From the NCBI GenBank assembly GCA_016714985.1, contig JADKBS010000001.1:639001-703000 (forward strand): a DNA stretch of 64,000 nt, given 5' to 3'. Origin of the DNA: Saprospiraceae bacterium (lineage in GTDB: Bacteria > Bacteroidota > Bacteroidia > Chitinophagales > Saprospiraceae). The notes under the pieces are model-generated. The model saw only the letters and a list, made by a program, of their open reading frames with translations. It searched no databases and was not told the origin of the DNA. The position numbers and the translations under genes are program-made. Every line of letters begins with the position of its first letter. Positions within the stretch are counted from its first letter, which is position 1. Below are positions 48,410 through 56,477 of the stretch, piece by piece.

Positions 48410-49153
48410 ATGAAAAAACTGACCATCCTCGCTTGCTTGTTCGCCTTTGCCATCCTCGCCTGCCACCAACCCAAGGGCATGACGCAGAACGGAAAAGCCT
48501 TCAACGTCCTCGTGTTTTCAAAGACCAATGGCTACCGCCACGCCAGCATCCCAGATGGGGTTGTTGCATTGAAAAAACTGGGAACTGAACACAATTTCGG
48601 GGTAGAGGCCACGGAGGACAGCACGTTTTTCACCAAAGAAAACCTAGCGAAATTCGACGCCGTAGTGTTCCTCAGCACTACGATGAACGTACTGGGCGAG
48701 CGGGAGCAAACAGCCTTTGAAAACTATATCAAAGCGGGCGGGGGCTACGTGGGCATCCATGCGGCGTCGGATACGGAATACGATTGGCCGTGGTACGGCA
48801 AGCTGGTCGGCGGCTATTTCAAGAGCCACCCGAAGCAGCAGAACGCCACCATCCGGGTGAAGGACAAGAAGCACCCCAGCACCAAGCACCTGCCCAACGA
48901 CTGGGTCTGCTTCGACGAGTGGTACAATTACAAAAACCTTAACCCCGACGTGCATGTGCTTTGCCAACTTGACGAGACCACCTACGAGGGCGGTGAAAAT
49001 GGTGTTAACCACCCCATTGCTTGGTACCACAATTACCAAGGTGGTAAGGCTTTCTACACGGGACGGGGGCATACCTCCGAGTCGTTTTTGGAGCCAGCGT
49101 TTTTGCAGCATATCCTTGGCGGGATAATGTGGGCAGCGGGGAAGGAGAAGTAG
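48410..49153 (+). CDS. ThuA-domain lipoprotein
   Basis: 247 residues. Lipoprotein signal with lipobox FAILACHQ from ATG 48410. The ThuA (trehalose-utilisation-like) domain is recognisable in VLVFSKTNGYRHASIPDGV, GGGYVGIHAASDTEYDWPWY, NHPIAWYHNYQGGKAFYTGR and HTSESFLEPAFLQHILGGI. The fold is related to class I glutamine amidotransferases without their catalytic residues. ThuA proteins occur with sugar-degrading systems, and in Bacteroidota are often surface-exposed lipoproteins fused to dehydrogenase domains; this one is a lone domain. Confidence 0.88.
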   Translation: MKKLTILACLFAFAILACHQPKGMTQNGKAFNVLVFSKTNGYRHASIPDGVVALKKLGTEHNFGVEATEDSTFFTKENLAKFDAVVFLSTTMNVLGEREQTAFENYIKAGGGYVGIHAASDTEYDWPWYGKLVGGYFKSHPKQQNATIRVKDKKHPSTKHLPNDWVCFDEWYNYKNLNPDVHVLCQLDETTYEGGENGVNHPIAWYHNYQGGKAFYTGRGHTSESFLEPAFLQHILGGIMWAAGKEK

Positions 49154-49186
49154 TTGGCAGTTCGACAGTGGGCAGTTGGCAGTCAG
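49151..49186. repeat. Heptanucleotide repeat, intergenic
   Basis: TAGTTGGCAGTTCGACAGTG-type units (reverse orientation of CTGCCAA/CTGTCGA) beginning at the ThuA stop codon. Confidence 0.65.
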
Positions 49187-49229
49187 GGGAAGGCCGATAC
49201 GTGCTGTTTAAGTTTTACCGAAGTAATAG

Positions 49230-49266
49230 AAAAGGCGAAGCCGCACCCGCAGCTTCGCCTTTTTTA
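49230..49266. terminator. Bidirectional terminator after the ThuA gene
   Basis: Stem AAAAGGCGAAGC with complement GCTTCGCCTTTT and a 10-base loop, followed by TTTTT. It lies between the convergent ThuA gene and T9SS cargo gene. Confidence 0.85.
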
Positions 49267-49295
49267 TTTTGTATTGGGCAAATGCGATTTGCCCC

Positions 49296-51913
49296 CTACT
49301 GCACCACCAACTTCAACCTCCCTACTGGCTGCCCGTCCATTTCAAAAAGGACGATGTAAAAACCCTTTGCCGCAGGTGAATCCATCTGGTGGTAGGATTG
49401 CCCGGCAGCGACTTGGAAGCGCTTCCGGCCCACAATTTTGCCATCAGCGGCAAGAATAGTCGCTGTAATGTTGCCCGCATTTTTCATCGAAAAAACAAGG
49501 TTAAATGTCTCGCCTGTCCTGACCGGATTGGGAAAGACCTGCACGGCTGCGAGGTCGCTGCCCACTTCAACGGTGGCAGTAAATAACCCAAACACCTCGT
49601 AGCCAAACACATGCTGGCAGCCGATGCCATCGGTGATGGTGACGACGTAGTCACCGGGGAGCAGGTTCGTCAGGTTCATGGTGGTGGTGCCGTTGCTCCA
49701 TTGATAGCCGAACGGCCCCGTGCCGCCGATGATCTCCGTTATCACCAAGGAACCGTCCTTCTTGTTGGCGTTGGAGGCGTTGGTGACCATTACGATTGGC
49801 TCGATGAAGTTATCGTTCTCCACCACGAAACTTGCGGTGCTGGTGCAGCCTCCACCATCGGTGACGGTGACGGTATAGCTGCCCTGGTTCAGGTTTTGGA
49901 TGATGCGTTGGGTCTTGCCATTGCTCCAGTGGTAACTGAACGGTGCCTCGCCGCCGCTGACCAGCAGCTCGATTGAACCATTGGCAGCGTAGGGGCATTG
50001 CATGTCCGTCACGTTGGCGGTGAGGCCGATTATTGCGGGCGGCGTTATTTCATAAACTTTGACCAATGGGCAACCGCTTCCGGCGTCGTTGATGGTGACG
50101 GTATAGGTGCCTGCCGTCAGGCCAAAGATGTCCTGCGAGGTGGCGCCATTGCTCCACTGGTAGGTCAATATGCCCGTACCACCCGTAGCGGTCAGGTCAA
50201 TGGCACCCGTGCCTGGACCAGTGCAACTGGTAGTCTGCAAAAAGGCCGAAGCGTTGATGGTCGTGTTGTTGTCAATGACGAAGCTGCCTGCTGTGCCACC
50301 GGGTACTGCCTCGGCGTAGTTCTGGTGGATGACCATCCGCGAGGCAATGCCGTTGGTGAAGCTGAGCGGGGTGCTGGAGCCGATATTGCCCGTGGCAACA
50401 AATTTCAATTTCACGAACGATGCGCCGTTGGCTAAGGTGCTGGTGTTGCCGGGTGCCGCCTGGTTGTTGGTCCAAGCAAATGCCAGTTTTCCATTGGTGG
50501 CTTGGGCAGTGCCAATATTGCTTGCGTTGAAATTGGTCAGGTTGAAATTGGAGGCCGAGACGTATTGCATCACTGAAGGATTCCATTCCAGTGTGAACTG
50601 GAATGCCCTGATGGCTTGGAATGCCTGCGCCGAGAGGTCGAAGACCACCGTATCGCCGGTGTTGCAAGCGTTTAAGGCTGGCAGTTGGAATGCCGTGTTC
50701 AGGGCGGGAGGGGTTGCCGTGGACGGGCCGACTACGTCCCCGATTTTTATGCCGATGAAATCTTGGTTGAACAGGGTATCCTGCAGGTTGGGTGCGTGAT
50801 GCGCTCAGGGAACTGTGGCGTGAACGGGTGTGTGGGCACGGGGAAGGCGTAGTTCTCCGGCACGAAACGCCAGGAGGTGCTGTTGGGGAAATTCAGTGTG
50901 TTGCCAAGCAGCAGGTTCCTGATGACCGTCACATCGGGGAAGGTGATGACCGTGTCGGCATTGGCATTGGCGGCGATGAGTTGGTAAGGATTGGTCAACG
51001 GCTGGCTTCCATTGATGTGCTGGGCGATGGCCACCAGGTCGGCCACCGTGATGCCTTCCAAGTGGTTGATATCTTTGTGTGGAACTACCTCGTAGGTGGA
51101 GCCAGATAGCAGGTCGGGGCAAGTGTAATTGCCTGCGGCGTCCGTCCAGCCGGTGCTGATGAAGGCGGCTTGCACTTCAACATCGGGTACTGGTACGCCG
51201 CTGGGCCGGGCTATATTCCCTGAAATGGTCAAGGGGTCGCTGGGCAGGAAGATGAGAAAGCCTGCACCACCACCGATGTCGAGTGTTTGGACTGTAAACT
51301 CACCATAGGGGAATCCGTTCAGGTTGCCAGTTGACCAGTCTGGCTGGCCTCCTGCAAACATATCGTAAAGCGTGTAGTCAGCATTGAATGGCTGGGTGGA
51401 GGTGGAGAATGGGTCAAGGCCGTTTCCTTCTGAAATCGTGAACATATAGCTATTGGAGAGGGTGGCCGTGAAGCCGAAATCATCCACGAGGGTGGTAATG
51501 TCGCTCAAATCGGTAGGTGTCATATAGAACCTTACCTGTACTGGGTTTGCGATACTGTTGGCACCAGTAATCTGCCAGTAGCGGTTGGCCACTATCCATA
51601 TCTCTGTGAAAATATAATCGGCACTGGAAAGGTTCAAGCCCTCTGTGCCGTAAGTGGGCAAGGTACCTACCTTTACGTCGAGGTTGAGGTCAAGCGAGCC
51701 GATGTCCTGTCCATTTTTTTTGATGGAAAGGAGTATCTGATTGGTGGTGCTGTTGTAGTAGTGTGTCCAGCCAGCAGCGTCGGTGCATTCTTCGTCGGCA
51801 TGTATAACCTGGCCTGGCAAGTTGAGCGGCTGTAATGGGGCAAGGTTGCACTGTGCGGTGGCAAGGCCAACGAAAGCCCTTATTAAAATTGAAGTGAGTA
51901 GGAAGACCCTCAT
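49296..51913 (-). CDS. Secreted cohesin/dockerin-like T9SS cargo protein, split by a frameshift
   Basis: 872 residues once one base is restored near 50785 (an A in CCCAACC), giving HPNLQDTLFNQDFIGIKIGD. Signal peptide ending ATAQ; an N-terminal region of unknown fold; a carboxypeptidase-regulatory-like domain (ISGNIARPSGVPVPDVEVQA); a dockerin-like part (ITVADLVAIAQHINGSQPL, ITFPDVTVIRNLLLG); a cohesin-like domain (FQFTLEWNPSVMQYVSASNF); two SprB-like repeats (WSNGATSQDIFGL, WSNGKTQRIIQNL); and a T9SS type A tail (VQVFPNPVRTGETFNLVF to the end GRLKLVVQ). Cohesin plus dockerin on one chain is common in Bacteroidota surface proteins and does not imply a cellulosome. Confidence 0.85.
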
Positions 51914-52186
51914 GTTAATTCGATTTCTGAGTATGAAAATGGGTTTGAAAAATACGGTAAATGCTTATTGTTATACCCTGTTGTGGGCATTTTGTTTCAG
52001 GGGAAATCCAGTATATGTGTGCAGTTTGTGATGTCCTTGAAGACCGGTCCTTGGAAAGATAACAATGTGGGAATTCGGCTTTGACCAAATTTGTACACAA
52101 AATAAATGCGAAAGCCTCAGCTTTGCAAAGAAGTGGCAAAATCTACCTGTATGTGGGTAGTGCAGCCGCAACCTTACAGTTTATTT

Positions 52187-52322
52187 CTTATTTCGTAACT
52201 ATTTAGGAGAGTGTGGGAGGAGAAAGAAAAAATTTCATTTTTTCTTTCTCCTCCCACACTTTGGGGTGTTTTTTTGGGAAAATTGAAAATCCCCCCCCCC
52301 TGCTAAGTAGTTACCTTGTTTC
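52187..52322. mobile_element. MITE copy 4, reverse orientation, with near-identical 8-bp repeats
   Basis: Element core 52195-52314 (120 bases) beginning GTAACTATTTAGGAG and ending GCTAAGTAGTTAC, opposite in orientation to the other copies. It keeps the perfect stem GTGGGAGGAGAAAGAAAAAA, but one arm of the second hairpin is replaced by a run of ten C. The flanks are CTTATTTC (52187-52194) and CTTGTTTC (52315-52322), one mismatch. It ends 25 bases before the pnuC start. Confidence 0.85.
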
Positions 52323-52339
52323 TTATAGCTTAAATCCGA

Positions 52340-52945
52340 ATGCAAGCCCAGTTTGAAAATTTTCTCCTTCAGTTCCAGTCCCAAACCCTGCTTGACTGGG
52401 CCATCACACTCACCGCCCTTATATATGTGTTCTTGGCGGCAAAAGAACGGCCCGTTTGCTGGCTCTTTGGCATCGTGAGCAGCGGGCTGTGGGCTTGGGC
52501 CGACTTTTACAAGTACAACCTCTGGGTGGATGGCCTGCTCCAAGTTTTCTATGTGTTCATGGGCTTTGCCGGGTTGTATGCATGGCTGTTTGCCGCGCAA
52601 AAAAAAGGGGAGAAATTGGCCATACAACGGATGCCGTTGCGGCAGCACGGCTACCTCATCTTGCTGGGCATGGCGCTCGCCCTGGTTCTTGGGTTTTTAT
52701 TTAAAAAATACACGCCTACCTCCTTCCCTTACGCCGATGCGTTCATCACGGCCTTTTCGGTCATTGCGACCTTCCTCACCATCAAAAAAGTAGTAGAAAG
52801 CTGGCTGTATTGGATCGTGTTCGATGCCTTGGCGGTACTGTTGTTTTGGGCGAAGGATGCCATGCTGGTGGCCCTGGTCATGGTGGTTTATACAGGTATG
52901 GCCGTTTACGGCTGGCGGCAATGGAGACGGGCAGTTATCGCTTAG
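52340..52945 (+). CDS. pnuC: Nicotinamide riboside/mononucleotide transporter PnuC
   Basis: 201 residues with about seven membrane helices and the PnuC signatures RPVCWLFGIVSSGLWAWADF, WVDGLLQVFYVFMGFAGLYAW and ESWLYWIVFDALAVLLFW. PnuC is a facilitated-diffusion channel for NAD precursors (or, in related forms, thiamine). ATG 52340 starts MQAQFENFLLQFQSQTLLDW. No riboswitch is recognised in the short leader, which is largely occupied by a MITE copy. Confidence 0.9.
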   Translation: MQAQFENFLLQFQSQTLLDWAITLTALIYVFLAAKERPVCWLFGIVSSGLWAWADFYKYNLWVDGLLQVFYVFMGFAGLYAWLFAAQKKGEKLAIQRMPLRQHGYLILLGMALALVLGFLFKKYTPTSFPYADAFITAFSVIATFLTIKKVVESWLYWIVFDALAVLLFWAKDAMLVALVMVVYTGMAVYGWRQWRRAVIA

Positions 52946-52977
52946 TTAGCTTCGCAATGTCCTTCTAATTTTATCGA

Positions 52978-53142
52978 AACGAGGCTGTATCATAAGTCGT
53001 TCTAAAGAAATTGTCTCCGACAATTATTTGGTAGCCCGCAGATTACGCAGATCCACGCAGATTTTCCTTTGGAAAATCCTGTGTCTTGATCTGCGAAAAT
53101 CTGCGTAATCTGCGGGAGAATGACTAATGATACAGCCTCGTT
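52978..53142. mobile_element. Second MITE-like element with nested palindrome
   Basis: Ends form a long imperfect inverted repeat: GAGGCTGTATCATAAGTCGT at 52981 and its near-complement ending 53139 (21 of 23 positions), extended by AAC/GTT on both sides. Inside is a second palindrome built on CCCGCAGATTACGCAGAT (53034-53051) and its complement near 53098-53115. No coding capacity and no clear target-site duplication. The GAGGCTGT ends resemble those of some IS5/IS1182-type elements, which is only a hint. Confidence 0.6.
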
Positions 53143-53153
53143 GGCTTCCCCAA

Positions 53154-53681
53154 CTACTTCAGCTTCGCAATATCCTTCAAGGTTCGGGTGCAACGGGAGC
53201 GCAGGCCCGGCGTGGTATCGTTTTCGAGGATGTCTTCAACGGTCAGGCGCAGTTCTTCGAGCAGGTCAGGTTCTTTTTTGCAAAGGTTGAAAAGGGTGTG
53301 GATGGAAAAACAGCGCACGGCTACCGGCTCCTTTGGGTCAGTGGCGAAGCGGAAAAGGATGTCTGCAGCCTCGCCAGCCAGCTCGGTTGGGATGTCTATG
53401 TCCTGCAAGGCCCGCACCGTGTTCCTTTTCACCGCATCGTGGGGCACTGGCCCGTACAGGTTCTTGAGCAGTTGGGGCAGGTAGTGCGCTGTCCATTCGG
53501 GGTGCGCCTCCAAGCAATAGCTGACCGCCCAGGCTGCTCGTTGTACAACTCGGTACTCGTCGTTAAGGAACAACTGCATCAATTCATCAAAAGCCTCTTG
53601 ATCGTCGCCGATGCGTTGGACGATGCGCATGGTCTGCGCCTTGGAATGCTCTTGCAGGATGTCGTCTCGGAGGGAAGTCAT
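53154..53681 (-). CDS. HEAT-repeat protein
   Basis: 175 residues from ATG 53681 (MTSLRDDILQEHSKAQTMRI). It consists of paired helices with HEAT-like pattern (YRVVQRAAWAVSYCLEAHPE, PVAVRCFSIHTLFNLCKKEP, TPGLRSRCTRTLKDIAKLK). No catalytic motif and no export signal. Probably a small cytoplasmic scaffold; function unknown. It lies just downstream of a T9SS cargo gene on the same strand. Confidence 0.7.
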   Translation of the reverse strand: MTSLRDDILQEHSKAQTMRIVQRIGDDQEAFDELMQLFLNDEYRVVQRAAWAVSYCLEAHPEWTAHYLPQLLKNLYGPVPHDAVKRNTVRALQDIDIPTELAGEAADILFRFATDPKEPVAVRCFSIHTLFNLCKKEPDLLEELRLTVEDILENDTTPGLRSRCTRTLKDIAKLK

Positions 53682-53745
53682 AACTCGATACTGGGTACTG
53701 GGTTGATAATGTCCGTCCACCGCCTACCGTATTCCGTCCACCGTT

Positions 53746-54480
53746 TTACGGCCTGATACCCCGTTTGCTGATGCGGACGGTCTTCACCACTTTCAGGTTG
53801 GCGTCCACCATGCTGACGAGGTAGATGCCGTCCGGGAGGTCGGCGATGTCGTATTTGTTGCCGAAGCTGGTGTCGAAGGTGCGCACCCGCTTGCCCAGCA
53901 CGTTGGAGATCCAAAGCTGTTTGACGAAAGTATTGCGGGTGATGGTCAGGTAGTCGGCGACGGGGTTGGGATAGATGCGCAGCTTGGCTTTGTCGGTTTC
54001 GGCGATAGGGGTCAGCCCGTCAATGGTCACAAAAAAATAGGCCGTATTGAGGAGTTGCTTGGGGTTGGTGAGGTCGTAGAGGTTGATGCGCACATTGGCG
54101 GAGCCAGCCTGCCCAATGGGGAAGACGTTGAGTTGCAGTTTGGCCGTGTCGCCCGGCATCATGATGACAGGAGCATAGGGGATGCGGTCGTAGAAGTCAA
54201 CGTTGGTGGTATTGGTGGTGAAGTAGCAGGTGTTTTGGTCGCAGACGGAGAAGCGCCAGCCCTGTGGGGCCTCGTCCACGATGAGTTCCCAGCGCAGGTT
54301 CAGGGCCTTGCGGTCGTTGTTCTTGAGGCGGGTATGGCAGGTGGCATAGTCGTAGGTGTCGCTTAGGTCGAATTCAATGGTGTTTTCCCATGGGGCGGGT
54401 GCTACGTCAAGGCCTGCTTGGGCCTGCGCATGACAACTGATCAGTAAAACGGTAAACAATGCGAGTATAGCCTGCTTCAT
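53746..54480 (-). CDS. T9SS cargo protein, paralogue 1 of a three-gene array
   Basis: 244 residues. Signal peptide to SCHAQAQ, a domain of about 140 residues (NLRWELIVDEAPQGWRFSVC followed by DQNTCY; later PGDTAKLQLNVFPI), and a type A sorting tail (LRIYPNPVADYLTITRNTFV, ISNVLGKRVRTF, DLPDGIYLVSMV). The N-domain shares RW.L, W(R/Q)F, an acidic CD..(N)xCY stretch and a PGD motif with the next two genes. The domain is not one I can name; it looks like an Ig-like beta sandwich. The product is secreted to the cell surface by T9SS. Confidence 0.75.
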   Translation of the reverse strand: MKQAILALFTVLLISCHAQAQAGLDVAPAPWENTIEFDLSDTYDYATCHTRLKNNDRKALNLRWELIVDEAPQGWRFSVCDQNTCYFTTNTTNVDFYDRIPYAPVIMMPGDTAKLQLNVFPIGQAGSANVRINLYDLTNPKQLLNTAYFFVTIDGLTPIAETDKAKLRIYPNPVADYLTITRNTFVKQLWISNVLGKRVRTFDTSFGNKYDIADLPDGIYLVSMVDANLKVVKTVRISKRGIRP

Positions 54481-54628
54481 GGTTGTCTCGTTTTTTTCGC
54501 TTCGCAAAGGTCGTTGAAATTTTTGGGAAGCACGACCATTGAATAGACTTGCAAATTGCCTGTTTTTTCACCATGGTTCATTGGTTTATCTTTTTGTTAA
54601 CGTAAACCTTATCAACGGTATGGATAGG

Positions 54629-55379
54629 TTAGGGCATCTCAGCCAGCTTTATCAACCTTGTAATATGTTTCAAACCACCTTGCTTGCTCAAAGCACAAAC
54701 GGTGTAAAGCCCATTTGGAAACATGCTCAGGTCGAAAAGCTGACCAGGCTGGTAAACGGATTTCAGAACAGGTGCACCCAATACGTTGAACACCCAAATC
54801 TCCTTCGCAGTAAGATTGCCGAGCAACTTGAACGTGGAGGTGGCAGGATTGGGAGCTGCTATTGGCGGTTTCTTTTTTTCTACATGTGTTGAAGAAATGG
54901 TGCTGTCAGAAACGCAAACAGAAATGGAGGTAGAGTCCAAAATGGCAATTTCTTCGTATAGCTCGTTCAACTGGCTATACCGGATTTTAATATTGCAGCA
55001 CCCTTCTGTGAGCCTTGGCCTAACATAAAGTATCAGAAACCCCGTGTCATGGGGGATTTAGGTTTACAGGAACGTTGGGATGGCTTCCAATATTCATATT
55101 GCTTGTAACATCAGTGGGGTAATGTTGATTATTGTCGGCTGTATAGAATTGCCAAGCTTCAGGGCAATTTTCATCAGCGAACAACAGCTGCCAGCGGATG
55201 ACCACTGTATCTTCTGTGGCATTGGAAAAATAGGTCGTTGTTTGGAAATTTTCATATTCATCAATAAGGCTGGATTCAAAACTCATTTCTATACTATCTG
55301 GAAAGATGTTCAAAACGGGTTGGGCCATGGCAAGGGCTGTTGCCATGCAGGCGCATAAGGAGAAGCATATTTTTTTCAT
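54629..55379 (-). CDS. T9SS cargo protein, paralogue 2, frameshifted
   Basis: 249 residues after removing one C from a run of five near 55050, which changes NPP-stop into NPHDTGFLILYVRPRLTEGC. Signal peptide ending LAMAQ, the shared domain (VIRWQLLFADENCPEAWQFY, RPRLTEGCCNIKIRYSQL), and a sorting tail (IAAPNPATSTFKLLGNL, VFNVLGAPVLKS, FPNGLYTVCALSKQ). Closest in design to paralogue 3, with which it shares the GCC motif and the preceding RPxL. Confidence 0.7.
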
Positions 55380-55398
55380 TTCAAGATGGGTGTAAGTG

Positions 55399-55433
55399 AA
55401 AAAGCCGTGCAACAACTTGGCTGCACGGCTTTT
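55399..55433 (-). terminator. Terminator downstream of paralogue 3
   Basis: Stem AAAAGCCGTGCA and complement with a 10-base loop, followed on the minus strand by TTTTTC. It lies 26 bases past the stop of the gene at 55459 and just upstream of paralogue 2. Confidence 0.8.
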
Positions 55434-55458
55434 CTTATGTTGAGACAAATGGCATTTA

Positions 55459-56202
55459 TTAGCGATTCCCTTCTTTCGTCATGCGTACAGTCTTCAACGG
55501 CTGGCCGTTTTCGTCGAGCAGGTTGACGAAATAAAGGCCATTGGCTACATGGCTGATGTCATGCGCCTTGCCGTTGGCATGTGGGTACTGGCACATCTTC
55601 TGGCCCATCGTGTTGTACACGGCGATTTCTTTGACCAACGGATTGTCGGTAATGTTGAACTGGCCGGTGGTTGGGTTCGGGTACACTTCGATATTAAGCC
55701 CGCTGCCGGGTTCATTTGTAGAAGATAGTTGCGAAATGCACACCTCGTAACCAGCGCTGCCCAAATCAATAGGGTTGCTGAGGGAAGTGATCTCGGAGAA
55801 CCTGATTGTGGGGCTACAGCAACCCGCAACCAAAGTAGGGCGGATGTGCAGGTCAATGATAGAAGAATCGCCAGGGGCAAGGTCCACTGTTACGTTCGGG
55901 TTGCTGCCCGGGTTGATATTTGAAACTGTTCCAAAACTGTAGCAATTGTTCTTGTCGCATACAGCATACCTCCAATCGCTGACACAGTCGGTCGTGGGTA
56001 CTTCCAATTGCCACCTGACCTTGATGGCTTGTGCAGAAGTATTTTCGATGACTGCATGGGCAACCACCTCGGAATATTCATCCGCTAGGTCAGTTTGCAT
56101 GTTGTAAGTCGTTTCATGTTGGTGTATCTCTATAGAGACCTGTGCCTTGGCAATCCCTACAACAAGGCATAAATTGAAAACAGCGAGTAGCAATTTTTTC
56201 AT
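55459..56202 (-). CDS. T9SS cargo protein, paralogue 3 of a three-gene array
   Basis: 247 residues from ATG 56202. Signal peptide ending GIAKAQ; the shared unknown domain (IKVRWQLEVPTTDCVSDWRY, AVCDKNNCYSFG, LAPGDSSIIDLHIRPTLVAG, then CC); and a canonical type A tail (IEVYPNPTTGQFNITDNPLV, VYNTMGQKMCQ, VANGLYFVNLLDENGQPLKT, VRMTKEGNR). Four or more cysteines in the domain could form disulfides. The three neighbouring genes of this design arose by duplication. Confidence 0.8.
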   Translation of the reverse strand: MKKLLLAVFNLCLVVGIAKAQVSIEIHQHETTYNMQTDLADEYSEVVAHAVIENTSAQAIKVRWQLEVPTTDCVSDWRYAVCDKNNCYSFGTVSNINPGSNPNVTVDLAPGDSSIIDLHIRPTLVAGCCSPTIRFSEITSLSNPIDLGSAGYEVCISQLSSTNEPGSGLNIEVYPNPTTGQFNITDNPLVKEIAVYNTMGQKMCQYPHANGKAHDISHVANGLYFVNLLDENGQPLKTVRMTKEGNR

Positions 56203-56398
56203 GTGAAATAGAGGTTTGAAATGTTGGAAAATTATAAACGGCAAGTGCATAAAACCTGCCATTTTCTGGAGACTGGCACCTGAGGAACCTTGTCCAAAGC
56301 CAAAATTATTTAAAAATCTGCATTGCAAAGCCCAAAATCAATTGTTTTTGTGCTCGCGCTGTGACAAATCCTATGGTAGCCATGTACAATAGTGTTTA

Positions 56399-56441
56399 AA
56401 GCAACATGCCCCTCCGAAAACTCGGCTGGGGCATGTTGCTT
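56399..56441. terminator. Hairpin downstream of the 721-residue T9SS protein
   Basis: Stem AAGCAACATGCCCC with its perfect complement around a 15-base loop, 36 bases past the stop of the gene at 56478. The trailing T run is short, so it may act mainly as an mRNA 3' end structure. Confidence 0.65.
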
Positions 56442-56477
56442 ATACAAAGGCCATTCAGTCATGGCTTGAAGTAATGC

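Noticed and set aside
49296..51913. Cellulosome-type scaffold because of cohesin- and dockerin-like parts
   Set aside because: Single copies on one chain with SprB-like repeats and a T9SS tail are ordinary in Bacteroidota surface proteins; no partner enzymes are present.
52195..52339. Riboswitch upstream of pnuC
   Set aside because: The leader is almost entirely the MITE copy; no conserved riboswitch core was found.
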